Made by a program: the position numbers and the translations under genes. Shown piece after piece: positions 17,691 through 28,006 of a stretch of 64,000 nucleotides of DNA. The notes beneath the pieces were generated by a model that saw only the letters and a program-made list of their open reading frames with translations, had not been told where the DNA came from and did no database searches. The stretch covers positions 1 to 64,000 of the forward strand of contig CAVTAL010000035.1 in NCBI GenBank assembly GCA_963732635.1, in the 5' to 3' direction. How positions within the stretch are numbered: position 1 is the stretch's first letter; each line of letters begins with the position of its first letter. The stretch comes from JAKFWF01 sp963732635 (GTDB lineage: Bacteria; Pseudomonadota; Alphaproteobacteria; Rhizobiales; Hyphomicrobiaceae).

Positions 17691-18461
17691 TCACCCCTTC
17701 TTCGAGAAATCCGGCGCGCGCTTTTCCATGAAAGCCGAGAACGCTTCCTTGGCTTCGGGGCTCGACAGGCGGGCGCCGAAGATCTTCGCTTCCTCGTCGA
17801 CACGGGCGACGATCGCAGACACGTCGCCGCGCATCAGGCGGCGCGACAGCGCGAGCGCTTCCGGTGCCTTCGCTGCAAGACGGGCTGCGGCCTTCATCGC
17901 GGTGGCTTCAAGTTCGCCCGCCGGCACGATGGCGTTGACGATGCCGGCTTCGCGCGCCCGCTCGGCGCTGAAAGGTTCACCCAGCACCAACAGTTCAAAG
18001 GCGCGGGCGTAGCCCATGCGCATCGGCGCCAGCAGGCTCGATCCGGCTTCCGGCACGAGACCGAGATCGATGAACGGCGTGCGCAGGCTGGCAGTCGGCG
18101 TTGCGTAAACGAGATCGCAGTGGAACAGCAGCGTCGTGCCGATGCCAACCGCGAGACCATCGACCGCCGCGATCATCGGCTTTTGCACCTGCGGCAGTTG
18201 CTTGATGAAGCTCACGACCGGCGTGCCCAGCGCCGAACCGCCCTTCGAGCGCTCCAGGAACTCGGCGATATCATTGCCGGCGGTGAACACGCCGCCGTTG
18301 CCGATGAACAGATGCGACGTCACGTCCGGCGACGCGTCACCCTTGATCAGTGCTTCGGTCATCGCCTGATACATGTCGGATTTCAGTGCGTTCTTCTTGT
18401 CCGGCCGGTTGAAGCGGATGACTTGTGTGCGGTTGCGGATGGATATGTCGAGTTCGGTCAT
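17691..18461 (-). CDS. Enoyl-CoA hydratase/isomerase family protein
   Basis: 256 residues from the ATG at 18461; a GTG at 18470 is also possible. Crotonase fold: FNRPDKKNAL near the start, oxyanion-hole segment NGGVFTAGNDIAEFL, AAVDGLAVGIGTTLLFHCDL and the helical GIVNAIVPAGEL. The first catalytic Glu position is occupied by GTTLL/HCDL-type residues, as in many isomerase-like members, so hydratase versus isomerase activity is open. It lies near the acyl-CoA dehydrogenase gene on the same strand, suggesting fatty-acid or acyl-CoA catabolism. Confidence 0.85.
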   Translation of the reverse strand: MTELDISIRNRTQVIRFNRPDKKNALKSDMYQAMTEALIKGDASPDVTSHLFIGNGGVFTAGNDIAEFLERSKGGSALGTPVVSFIKQLPQVQKPMIAAVDGLAVGIGTTLLFHCDLVYATPTASLRTPFIDLGLVPEAGSSLLAPMRMGYARAFELLVLGEPFSAERAREAGIVNAIVPAGELEATAMKAAARLAAKAPEALALSRRLMRGDVSAIVARVDEEAKIFGARLSSPEAKEAFSAFMEKRAPDFSKKG

Positions 18462-18488
18462 GGGATGCACCTGCGCGGGGATGACGGA

Positions 18489-18779
18489 TCAATCGGTATC
18501 GGTGAAGTCGAGCTTGCGAACATCGCGGGCGCCCCGGACGATATGGATCACACGCATTTCGTCGTCACGGATGACGAAGTAGAAATTGAAGCCCTTGTGA
18601 GTAGCGCTGCGCATACCAGACGACAAATGATCAACAGGAGAGCCGGGGTTGCCGATCCGAGCGGATTTCTCAGCGAAGGCGTTGATCATTCGCACTACCC
18701 GCGCTGCTGCAGCCTCACTTTCGTGGTCAGCAATCCAGTCATACAGATCATCGACATCCCGAAGCGCCGTGCGGGTCAA
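18489..18779 (-). CDS. ParE/RelE-type toxin
   Basis: 96 residues from TTG at 18779. The sequence TRTALRDVDDLYDWIADHES and the C-terminal FYFVIRDDEMRVIHIVRGARD match the ParE/RelE fold (gyrase or ribosome-dependent toxins). The start overlaps the antitoxin stop by 4 nt (TTGA), ensuring coupled translation. A type II toxin-antitoxin pair. Confidence 0.82.
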   Translation of the reverse strand: MTRTALRDVDDLYDWIADHESEAAAARVVRMINAFAEKSARIGNPGSPVDHLSSGMRSATHKGFNFYFVIRDDEMRVIHIVRGARDVRKLDFTDTD

Positions 18780-19111
18780 GACGAGCGCTTTGCTCCGGCC
18801 GCCTTTTTCTTCTCTTGGAATCGCCGCCTCCCCCGCTGAATAACGTCTTTCGCCATATCACCCGGATTGTCGTAATAATGCAGGCGGCCAGCCTTCTCGT
18901 CGGCGATGCCTTCGTCGATCTTCTTTTTCAATTCGGCGAAGTTCTCGCGCTCCCATTCGGACAGCCCGTCTGGTTCCGCCCCGGTCGCGCCCTTCAGCGC
19001 CTCAAGGCCGGCGCGCACGACATCCTCCGGCGTGGCGTAGGCGCCGCTTTCGACCTGGGCATCGACGAACGCTTCGAGATCGCCGGTCAGCTTGATCGTT
19101 CTTTCAGCCAT
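18776..19111 (-). CDS. ParD-type antitoxin
   Basis: 111 residues from the ATG at 19111. The N-terminal ribbon-helix-helix segment (ERTIKLTGDLEAFVDAQVESG, followed by TPEDVVRAGLEAL) is diagnostic of ParD/CC2985-type antitoxins. The acidic, flexible tail (EKAGRLHYYDNPGDMAKDVI) would wrap the toxin. The first gene of the pair; the complex probably represses its own promoter just upstream. Confidence 0.82.
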   Translation of the reverse strand: MAERTIKLTGDLEAFVDAQVESGAYATPEDVVRAGLEALKGATGAEPDGLSEWERENFAELKKKIDEGIADEKAGRLHYYDNPGDMAKDVIQRGRRRFQEKKKAAGAKRSS

Positions 19112-19155
19112 GCTCGGCCTCCGATCGCGTTTGAAGTTCGCTCCATGATACCACA

Positions 19156-20932
19156 TCACGCCGACAGCTTGTCCGGCTCGACGCCGAACACCGCGTCGCC
19201 GCCTTCGGTGACGGTGGCGGCGAGACCCGAAGCCTGCACGCACAGGTTCTCTGCGAAGAAGCGGGCGATCGCGATGTGGTTGCCGGTATCGCCGTCACGT
19301 GCTGCGGCCAGCGCGCCACGGGCAAGGTAATGCCCGCCGGACGCAAGTCCGAACAGCCGCAGATAGGGCGTGGCACCGGCCAGCGCCGCGTTCTGGTCGG
19401 TGGCTGAACGCCTTGCCCATCCAGATCGTGGCTTCGGTCAGCGCCGCCACCGCTTCGCCGAGCCGATCGGCCATGCGGCCGAACGCCGGCTGGTTCGACG
19501 CCCGCACCGCTTCGACGGTGGCTTTAAGCTCTGCGATGTAGGCTTCCATCACCTTGCCGCCGCCGAGCGGCAGCTTGCGGGTGACGAGATCAATCGCCTG
19601 GATGCCGTTGGTGCCCTCGTAAATCGGCAGAATACGCGCATCGCGATAGTGCTGCGCCGCACCGGTTTCCTCGATGAAACCCATGCCGCCGTGGATCTGA
19701 ACGCCCATCGAGGCGACTTCGCAGCCGATGTCGGTGGAGAAGGCTTTGGCGATCGGCGTCAGCAATGCCGCCTTGGCCTGCGCCGCCTGACGCTCACCCT
19801 CGGTCTTGGCGCGATGCGAGATGTCGATTTCGCGCGCGGTGACGAGGCAGATGGCGCGCGCGGCTTGCGTCAACGCCTTCATGGTCATGATCGAGCGGCG
19901 GGTGTCGGCGTGCTCGATGATCGGCCGCATGCCCGTGCCCGTAGCTCCCGGCGGACGACCCTGCTTGCGGTCGTTGGCGTATTCGATTGCCCGCTGCGTC
20001 GCCCGCTCGGCGATGGCGACACCTTGCACTCCGACAGCAAGTCGCGCCGCGTTCATCATGATGAACATGGTCATCAGGCCGCGATTTTCCTCGCCAACCA
20101 AATAGCCGATGGCGCCGCCGTTCTCGCCGTACTTCAAGGTGCAGGTCGGCGAGGCGTGGATGCCGAGCTTGTGCTCGACGCCGGCGCAGATCACGTCGTT
20201 GCGGGCGCCGCGCGTGCCGTCGGCGTTGACCATCCACTTCGGCACCAGGAACAGGGAAATACCCTTGGTGCCGGCCGGCGCGTCGGGCGTGCGGGCGAGC
20301 ACCATGTGGATGATGTTTTCGGTCAGTTCATGTTCGCCGTAGGTGATGAAGATCTTGGTGCCGGTGATCTTGTAGCTGCCGTCGCCCTGCGGCACCGCTT
20401 TCGAGCGCAATTCGCCGAGGTCGGAGCCAGCGTGCGGCTCAGTCAGGTTCATGGTGCCGGTCCACTCGCCGGAGATCATCTTCGGCAGGTAGATGCGCTT
20501 GAGGTCTGCCGAACCGTGCGCGTGCAGCGCGTCGATGGCGCCCTGGGTCAACAGCGGGCACAATCCGAACGACAGGTTGGCTGAATTCCAGATTTCGCAG
20601 GCCGCCATCGAAACGATACCGGGCAGCCCCTGGCCGCCGAATTCCTCGGGGCACGGCAGCGCGCTCCAGCCGCCTTCGGCAAACGCCTTGTAGGCCTCTT
20701 TCCAGCCGGCTGGCGTCGTCACCACGCCGTCCTTGACCGTCGAAGTGGATTGATCGCCGACCCAGTTCAGCGGATCGAGCACAGCTGAGCCGAATTTGCC
20801 GGCTTCCTCGACCACTGCCCGCACCGTTTCCTCGTCGAGACCGTCATAGAGCCCGCGCTCGATCAGTTGCGGCAGATCAACCGCAGTCTTGAGCGCGAAC
20901 ATGATGTCGTCTACGGGTGCACGGTAGGTCAT
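19156..20932 (-). CDS. Acyl-CoA dehydrogenase (large FadE-like), one frameshift near the 3' end
   Basis: FAD enzyme that introduces the 2,3 double bond in acyl-CoA. About 592 residues from the ATG at 20932. Motifs: MNLTEPHAGSDLGELRSKA (FAD/substrate), GEWTG, a long insertion in the beta domain, then QIHGGMGFIEETGAAQHYRD and PIYEGTNGIQAIDLVTRKL. The frame breaks near 19405, where an extra C in AGCCACC moves the conserved tail (TDQNAALAGATPYLRLFGLA and onward to EPDKLSA) into another frame ending at TGA 19156. Without correction the C-terminal domain is garbled. Confidence 0.88.
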
Positions 20933-21037
20933 CGGGGGGACATCTCCTCTGGCGTCGTCGTTTTGCCGCGACTGTAAGCGGTTCGCGAGACGCGGGAAAG
21001 CCCCCTTGACGTAAACGTCAACTTCGAAAGCAATCCA

Positions 21038-21991
21038 ATGCCCGTCGTCGAGATATCGGACAAAACCTTGGACGAGGGCGCGCGGCTGCTGCGGGCGGGC
21101 CAGCTTGTCGCCTTCCCGACAGAGACGGTCTACGGCCTCGGCGCCGACGCGACCAACGGCGCTGCGGTAGCTGCGATCTACGCCGCCAAGGGCCGGCCGC
21201 AGTTCAATCCGCTGATCGCCCACGTCGCCGACACCGAAGCCGCCAAGCGCCATGTCGAGTTGAAGGGCAAGGCGCTGAAGCTGGCGCAAGCCTTCTGGCC
21301 GGGACCGCTCACACTGGTGCTGCCGCGTCTCGCCGGCTGCAAGATTTCCGAGTTGGTGACGGCCGGCCTCGACACGGTGGCGATCCGGGTGCCGAGTCAC
21401 AAAATCGCGCGCGACCTGCTGCGTCGCGCCGACGTGCCGGTGGCGGCTCCTTCAGCCAACATGTCCGGCCACGTCAGTCCGACCACGGCGGCACACGTGG
21501 CGCACGACCTGCGCACCAAGGTCGCGATGATCCTCGACGGCGGGCCGACCGAGCACGGCCTCGAAAGCACGATCGTCGCGGTCGAAGGCGATAGCGTCAT
21601 CATCCTGCGGCCGGGTGCGCTGACCACCGAGCAGATCGAGCAGGCAATCGGCGGTCCGGTGCGCCGTTCTTACGACGGTGGCAGCAAGCCGCGCGCGCCG
21701 GGTCAACTCGAGAGCCACTACGCGCCGCACGCCGCCGTCCGCCTCGAAGCCAACACCATCGGCGCGGGCGAGGCTTTGCTGGCGTTCGGCCCGAACCCGC
21801 CGGTCACCGTCGGGCCGATGTTCAACCTGAGCAAACGCGGCGATCTCGTCGAAGCCGCCGCCAACCTGTTCGCGGCGCTGCGCACCCTCGACCAGCCGCA
21901 CATCAACTGCATCGCCGTTACCCACATCCCCAACGCCGGCCTCGGCGAAGCCATCAACGACCGCCTGAAGCGCGCGGCGAAGGGACGGTAG
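21038..21991 (+). CDS. L-threonylcarbamoyladenylate synthase (TsaC/Sua5)
   Basis: Makes threonylcarbamoyl-AMP from threonine, bicarbonate and ATP, the first step of t6A37 tRNA modification. 317 residues. The YrdC domain covers about 1-200 (AFPTETVYGLGADATN, KGRPQFNPL, PSANMSGHVSPTTAAHV). A C-terminal Sua5 domain (from about 215) is introduced by the linker SKPRAPGQLESHYAPH. Divergent from the acyl-CoA dehydrogenase, 105 bases apart. Confidence 0.92.
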   Translation: MPVVEISDKTLDEGARLLRAGQLVAFPTETVYGLGADATNGAAVAAIYAAKGRPQFNPLIAHVADTEAAKRHVELKGKALKLAQAFWPGPLTLVLPRLAGCKISELVTAGLDTVAIRVPSHKIARDLLRRADVPVAAPSANMSGHVSPTTAAHVAHDLRTKVAMILDGGPTEHGLESTIVAVEGDSVIILRPGALTTEQIEQAIGGPVRRSYDGGSKPRAPGQLESHYAPHAAVRLEANTIGAGEALLAFGPNPPVTVGPMFNLSKRGDLVEAAANLFAALRTLDQPHINCIAVTHIPNAGLGEAINDRLKRAAKGR

Positions 21992-22119
21992 CCACAAGCA
22001 AGGGAAATCGGGACGTGAAGTCGTGAAGTCGCCAGATCGTCAGGTCGCGGGTGGTGAGTGGTGAGAAGTCTCCTCCACACTCCGTCAACCCCGCGCTGCA
22101 CCCGTAGGCCTCTGCGTGA

Positions 22120-22148
22120 TTGACAAGTGACAATTGTCACTTTATATT
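22120..22148 (+). promoter_or_regulatory. Sigma-70-type promoter with palindromic operator for higBA
   Basis: TTGACA at 22120-22125 and TATATT at 22143-22148 are separated by exactly 17 bases. The spacer begins with a perfect 16-bp palindrome, AGTGACAATTGTCACT (22126-22141). A repressor bound there would block polymerase, as expected for HigA autoregulation. The toxin start codon is 18 bases downstream of the -10. Confidence 0.8.
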
Positions 22149-22165
22149 CCGACGATGGAGGGGCG

Positions 22166-22451
22166 ATGTCGATCCAGAGCATTTCGCACAAGGGATTGCG
22201 CCGCTTGTTCGAGGACGACGACGCTCGTGGCATACCGTCGAACACCGCCGACAAGCTCGCAAACATGCTCCTGGCCATCGATACCGCCCAGAAGATTGCC
22301 GACGTGGCCGTTTTCCAAGGCTGGAAGCTGCATCCTCTGACGGGCGACCTGGCGGGGTTCTGGAGTCTGACCGTCACCCGGAACTGGCGACTGGTGTTCC
22401 GCTTCGAGGATGGCTGACGCCTACGACTTGGACCTTATGGACTACCATTAA
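22166..22451 (+). CDS. higB: HigB-type toxin, 3' end frameshifted
   Basis: Proteic killer of the HigB/RelE superfamily, a ribosome-dependent mRNA interferase. The ATG at 22166 follows GGAGGGGCG. The protein reads SISHKGLRRLFEDDDARGIP and WKLHPLTGDLAGFWSLTVTRNWRLVFRFED, then hits TGA. In the next frame the conserved family tail DAYDLDLMDYH continues to TAA at 22449-22451, so one extra G near 22413 disrupts it. Either a sequencing slip or a genuine attenuating mutation removes the last dozen residues. higA begins 14 nt after this stop. Confidence 0.85.
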
Positions 22452-22465
22452 GAGGAGTGCGCCCC

Positions 22466-22777
22466 ATGCCGTTGCGCCCGATGAAGAATCCGCCACACGT
22501 CGGCAGGTTTTTGCGCGCGGAGGTGATTGACGATCTCGGCTTGACCGTCACCGCTGCCGCCGAAGTGCTGGGCGTGACGCGGCAGGCGTTGAACAATCTT
22601 CTCAACGGAAAATCCGCGCTGTCAGCAGAGATGGCATTGCGCTTCGACATGGCGTTCGGCGTCGGCATGGAGCATCTGCTGCGCATGCAGCTCGCCTATG
22701 ACATGGCGCAGGCGCGCGCCAAGAGCACCACGATCACCGTTCGCCGCTACGGTGGCGGACAGTCGATGCCGAGCTGA
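22466..22777 (+). CDS. higA: HigA-type antitoxin (XRE family)
   Basis: 103 residues from the ATG at 22466, preceded by AGAGGAG at 22451-22457. An XRE helix-turn-helix is evident (LTVTAAAEVLGVTRQALNNL, then LNGKSALSAEMALRF). It neutralises HigB and probably binds the palindrome at 22126-22141. Standard toxin-first higBA order. Confidence 0.9.
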   Translation: MPLRPMKNPPHVGRFLRAEVIDDLGLTVTAAAEVLGVTRQALNNLLNGKSALSAEMALRFDMAFGVGMEHLLRMQLAYDMAQARAKSTTITVRRYGGGQSMPS

Positions 22778-22837
22778 GCAATGAGAAATCGGCAACTGTC
22801 GCCGTAAGCTCGCAGGAGTGATCGGCAGAAATACCAA

Positions 22838-23113
22838 ATGGATAGATTGCAAATGGCGCCTCTCATCAGCGACGATGAACTAAATCGTATTGAAAAAGGC
22901 TGTGATGCGGCCACTCCGGGTCCATGGGCCTCGTATGTCGAAGGACGCGAAGAAATGAGCGGATCCAGCTTTATCATGACTGGAGGCGAAGACTTCTATG
23001 TAACGGGCTGCACAGCGTCGGATCAGGATTTCATGGCAAGTGCACGCCAAGACATTCCGAAGCTGATAGCCGAAGTGAGGCGACTGCGAAGCATTGCCAA
23101 AGCCTCTGACTGA
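22838..23113 (+). CDS. TPGPW-motif small protein, intact paralogue
   Basis: 91 residues; the start at 22838 (MDRLQMAPLI) or the internal Met six codons later are both possible. Motifs are CDAATPGPWASYVEGREEMS, GSSFIMTGGEDFYVTG and DFMASARQDIPKLIAEVRRL. It is clearly homologous to the pseudogene at 7,194-7,454. Short ATPGPW proteins occur in phages and accessory regions, and this one directly follows a toxin-antitoxin pair. Function unknown. Confidence 0.65.
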   Translation: MDRLQMAPLISDDELNRIEKGCDAATPGPWASYVEGREEMSGSSFIMTGGEDFYVTGCTASDQDFMASARQDIPKLIAEVRRLRSIAKASD

Positions 23114-23312
23114 CTATTTGGTAGGAATTCGACGACGATTGCCGACTTGCGAAGTGCGCGCTGAGACGCAATGACCGTGAGAGCGAGGAGCTGTCCTCGA
23201 TATCCCGCGATCCCATTAACCATAACCACCCTCTCCCCCTGGTCAGGTTAACCAGATCCGGGCCATGGCTGCCTCGTCAGAACAACAGTTGCGTAGACAA
23301 CGAGGTTTGATC

Positions 23313-24158
23313 ATGCGTACCACCCTTTCACACCTGCTCGGCGCGGCCGTAGCCGTCCTGCTCGCCGCCTCCCCGGCGCTGGCCGATCGCGAGGCGGTGA
23401 AAAACGCCAAGAGCTGGAGCTATCAGCTGACCGGCGACATGGCCTCGACCAAGCGCTCCAACGCCGACGTCGCGGTGGTCGATCCCGATCATGCCGGCGA
23501 CGCCAACCGCTTCAAGTCCAAGGCCAACGGCGGCAAGCGCCAGGTGCTGGCCTACATCTCGGTCGGCGAGGCCGAGGAAGGCCGCAAGTACATGAAGGGC
23601 TCCAAGCAGTCCTGGAACACCGGCCGCACCCAGGGCTGGTCCGGCAACTACGCCGCCAAGTACTGGGACGAGGAGTGGAAGCAGATCGTCAAGGGCCGCG
23701 TCCGCGAGGCGCTGGCCAAGGGCTACGACGGCGTCTACCTCGACCGCGTCGACACCTACGAGAACGTCAAGGCGCCGGGCGGCTCGCGCGAGCAGATGGT
23801 GAAACTGGTCAAGGAAGTCGCAGCCGAGGCGCGCTCGAAGAAGGGCAACGCCGCCGTCGTCGTGCAGAATGCCGAGGAACTGCTGAACGACAAGGGCTAC
23901 GTCGCGGCAATCGACGGCATCGCCAAGGAAGACCTCTATCACGGCATCAATCATCGCGGCGAACGCAACAGCCAGAGCAACGTCTCGGCCAGCAAGAGCT
24001 ACCTCAAGAAGGCCAAGTCCGACGGCAAGGCGGTGTTCGTGGTCGAGTACCTGAACGGCGGCACCGCCGACAAGGTCGCCGACGAAGCCCGCCGCGACGG
24101 CTTCGTGCCGAATACCCACGCGCCGCGCAATCTCAGCCGCACGCGCGAGGACGATTGA
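23313..24158 (+). CDS. Secreted GH114-like (endo-alpha-1,4-polygalactosaminidase-type) protein
   Basis: 281 residues with a clear signal peptide (MRTTLSHLLGAAVAVLLAAS, cleaved after PALA). The mature TIM-barrel protein shows VLAYISVGEAEEGRKY, WKQIVKGRVREALAKGYDGV followed by YLDRVD, and VVVQNAEEL. These are the strand-end acids characteristic of the TM1410/GH114 family. The ATG at 23313 is chosen because it opens the signal peptide. It may cleave galactosaminogalactan-like exopolysaccharide, but substrate is inference. Confidence 0.78.
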   Translation: MRTTLSHLLGAAVAVLLAASPALADREAVKNAKSWSYQLTGDMASTKRSNADVAVVDPDHAGDANRFKSKANGGKRQVLAYISVGEAEEGRKYMKGSKQSWNTGRTQGWSGNYAAKYWDEEWKQIVKGRVREALAKGYDGVYLDRVDTYENVKAPGGSREQMVKLVKEVAAEARSKKGNAAVVVQNAEELLNDKGYVAAIDGIAKEDLYHGINHRGERNSQSNVSASKSYLKKAKSDGKAVFVVEYLNGGTADKVADEARRDGFVPNTHAPRNLSRTREDD

Positions 24159-24190
24159 GCGGACGAGTTCACAAACCTCGTGACATTTTC

Positions 24191-24222
24191 CACTACGGCC
24201 GCTCGCAAGGGCGGCCGTAGTG
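24191..24222. terminator. Stem-loop downstream of the GH114-like gene
   Basis: CACTACGGCCGC and GCGGCCGTAGTG form a perfect 12-bp stem with an 8-base loop, 33 bases after the stop codon. There is no strong T-run after it, so termination efficiency is uncertain. Confidence 0.6.
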
Positions 24223-24282
24223 CGTTGGCTTGTCGATGGTGTAGGATCACGGCGCGCCACCGCATCACAACGAGAGCCGCCC

Positions 24283-24984
24283 ATGTCGATCACTCTTTAT
24301 GAACTCGCCGCCGCCGATCCGGCGATCCGCTTTTCGCCTTACGTCTGGCGCACGCGGTTTTGCCTGCTGCACAAGGGCCTCGCGTTCGACGGCGTGCCGT
24401 GGCGCTTCACCGACAAGGATGCGCTGGCGCCGACCGGTCAGGGCCGCGTGCCGGCGATCATCGACCACGCCCACGGCGACCGCTGGGTGCACGACAGCTG
24501 GCAGATCGCGCGTTATCTCGACGACACCTACCCGAAGCGGCCGGCAATCATGGCGACCGAGGCCGAGCGCGCCAGCGGCCGGCTGACCGCCGTGTGGGCC
24601 GAAACCGTGGTGCATGGGGCGGGCTTCCCGCTGATCCTCGGCAACCTGTTCGCCCACCTCGACCCGAAGGATAAGCCCTACTTCCGTGAAAGCCGCGAGC
24701 AACGCTTCGGCCGCACGCTGGAGCAACTGACGGCTGAGCCGAAAGCCGGCGTCGCCGCCCTGCAGCAGTCATTGGCCCCGGCCGAGGCGGCGCTCGCCGT
24801 GTCGCCGTTCCTGTCCGGTTCAAAGCCCGGCTTCGCCGATTATGCGCTGGCCGGTTCGCTGATCTGGATTTGGATCACGTCGCCGGTCGCGCCGCTCGAT
24901 CCAAACACCGCCGTCGGCCGCTGGTTCGACACCATGCTCGACCTGTTCGACGGTCACGCGCGAGCCGCGAAACTGATGCGCTAG
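24283..24984 (+). CDS. Glutathione S-transferase family protein
   Basis: 233 residues from the ATG at 24283. The thioredoxin-fold N-terminal domain reads MSITLYELAAADPAIRFSPY, GQGRVPAIID (cis-Pro loop) and HDSWQIARYLDDTYP (glutathione gamma-Glu site). A helical C-terminal domain ends KPGFADYALAGSLIWIW. It resembles beta-etherase/LigE-type GSTs of alphaproteobacteria. Substrate unknown. Confidence 0.82.
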   Translation: MSITLYELAAADPAIRFSPYVWRTRFCLLHKGLAFDGVPWRFTDKDALAPTGQGRVPAIIDHAHGDRWVHDSWQIARYLDDTYPKRPAIMATEAERASGRLTAVWAETVVHGAGFPLILGNLFAHLDPKDKPYFRESREQRFGRTLEQLTAEPKAGVAALQQSLAPAEAALAVSPFLSGSKPGFADYALAGSLIWIWITSPVAPLDPNTAVGRWFDTMLDLFDGHARAAKLMR

Positions 24985-25266
24985 CGTTCCCGCACCCAAC
25001 GGTTGGTTCCCGGTCGTTCCCTCTCCCCCGCCATCGTGGGAGCGGGTAGGGTGAGGGGCCGCAGCCTGTTCCGTGGTGCAACGGTGCTTGGGCCTTCAGC
25101 CTGGCACCACTAGGTCGGAAAAACTTGCGCTAGCGGCTTCGAGCAAGCGGCCGCCCCTCACCCTCGGCCGGCAAATGAGCCGGCCTCTGCCCTCTCCCCC
25201 GAAGCGGCGGGGGAGAGGGGAAGTGAACGGAACAGGGAACCATATGTCCGTCACGGAACGCTAACG
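24981..25266. repeat. Long imperfect inverted repeat (MITE-like element)
   Basis: The left end CTAGCGTTCC (24981) pairs with the right end GGAACGCTAACG (to 25266). Further in, GGTTCCC pairs with GGGAACC, CCCTCTCCCCCGCC with GGCGGGGGAGAGGGG, and GGGTGAGGGGCCGC with GCGGCCGCCCCTCACCC. The whole 286 bases can thus fold as one interrupted hairpin. It begins at the stop codon of the glutathione transferase gene and encodes nothing. Confidence 0.65.
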
Positions 25267-25825
25267 TTGCCTCGAAGCGGAATACCGATTGGCCGGGACA
25301 CGGAGCACGTGTTGCATCAGTTCGATGTTCGAACGAAGCCCACCATCCTCCTCCCGCGTTCCCGGCCAAGCGCGGCCCTGCTGGCGCGATTGATATTCCA
25401 GGTCAATTCCGCGCGCGAGCCGGGATCCTTACCCGTCGCTGTGAGGCACAAGTGATCGCCAGAAGCTGGTAAAGATCCCGGACAAGCCCGCCCGCATCAC
25501 CGAAGCACAACGCAGCTTCTGTGCGGGCTTTCCGGGAACGCGTGGGGTGAGAGGGGTTTCAGGGTCGTTGGAACCGGTGAGCAGCTTCGGGATCGTTAAG
25601 CGGATGCGGCGGCTGCCGAGGGTGATATACAGCACGACTTATTTTCTTGCGATATGTCTTGATTGCTTCCGCTTCATGGTCTGCGGCTCTACGCATATTG
25701 AGTATCCGCCGATCGAACTCCTTCTGAATATCCGGTTCTGGCGGAACATGATCGGATAGTCGGTCGACAAACTCCGGCGACGACCTGGGGCAACTTCGAA
25801 CGAGTTTTCGCTCGGACCATATCTG
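25267..25825. other. Intergenic region without a recognisable gene
   Basis: No conserved reading frame is visible. A stem formed by AAGCCCGC (from 25484) and GCGGGCTT (about 25522) could be a terminator. Otherwise I see nothing that can be named. Confidence 0.4.
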
Positions 25826-26108
25826 TCATCTACGCGGCCATCGCCCTCCCCACACTGCTAATGCGGCACTCTTGAACTTCGTCACAGTGCCAACCGATTT
25901 CCAGACAGTCCGTCGCACCAGCTCAAGTGCAACAGTCGACGCCTCGTACCAAGCCGCGAACAACGGTGCAGCCTTGTCTTGCGCACCCTGGATCATAATG
26001 GTTGCAATGGCTGGCGCTGGCGGGCTGCGCCACTGCAACGAAGATGGTTGTCGCCAGCAACGGCAACCATTGCGCCGCGCGGCACCGCAACAAACCGAAC
26101 TTCAACAT
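25826..26108 (-). pseudogene. Small secreted protein, probably frameshifted
   Basis: From ATG 26108 the minus strand reads a signal peptide (MLKFGLLRCRAAQWLPLLAT then TIFVAVAQPASAS). That frame then runs into a Cys-rich ending with little protein character. A one-base shift near 26010 instead opens IATIMIQGAQDKAAPLFAAW and LELVRRTVWKSVGTVTKFKS, ending at 25826. I infer one secreted protein of about 93 residues, broken or mis-sequenced. No family recognised. Confidence 0.35.
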
Positions 26109-26119
26109 CACCCCCACCC

Positions 26120-27619
<1,500 letters not shown>

Positions 27620-27709
27620 GGCGCTGCCTTCCCTCGAGTGCTGGATGTAACCGTTGGCCGGCACCTTATGTGCGAGGGGCGGCGAAATCCAGAGGCTCGG
27701 CCGCTCACC

Positions 27710-28006
27710 TCAAATTAACAACCGAAGCCCGGCCACCGTGGCAATGCCGGCTAGGATGGCGGCGAAGTCGTTGCGAACGACTGCCATCGTCGCCATGGCG
27801 GCGGCGATACCGGCCCATTCGGGCGGTCCGCCGCGCGTGGCCGCGACCGCCAGCATCGAGGCGACGATCGCCATCGGGATCATGCGGAGCGCAACCTCGA
27901 CGCGCGGCGTGATCGGCACATAGCGCATCAGGAAATAGCCACCAGCCCGGCAAAGGAAGGCCGCGACCGCCATCGCCAAAATCGCCGCCAACACGTCAGG
28001 ACGCAT
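27710..28006 (-). CDS. azlD: Branched-chain amino acid transport protein AzlD
   Basis: 98 residues, almost entirely hydrophobic with three to four membrane helices (LAAILAMAVAAFLCRAGGYF, PMAIVASMLAVAATRGG, FAAILAGIATVAGLRLLI). It matches the small partner of AzlC-type exporters. It overlaps azlC by 11 nt. Confidence 0.85.
   Translation of the reverse strand: MRPDVLAAILAMAVAAFLCRAGGYFLMRYVPITPRVEVALRMIPMAIVASMLAVAATRGGPPEWAGIAAAMATMAVVRNDFAAILAGIATVAGLRLLI

Noticed and set aside
22127..22165. Upstream GTG start for the HigB toxin
   Set aside because: That start codon lies inside the promoter spacer and operator; the ATG at 22166 has a ribosome site and matches the family N-terminus.
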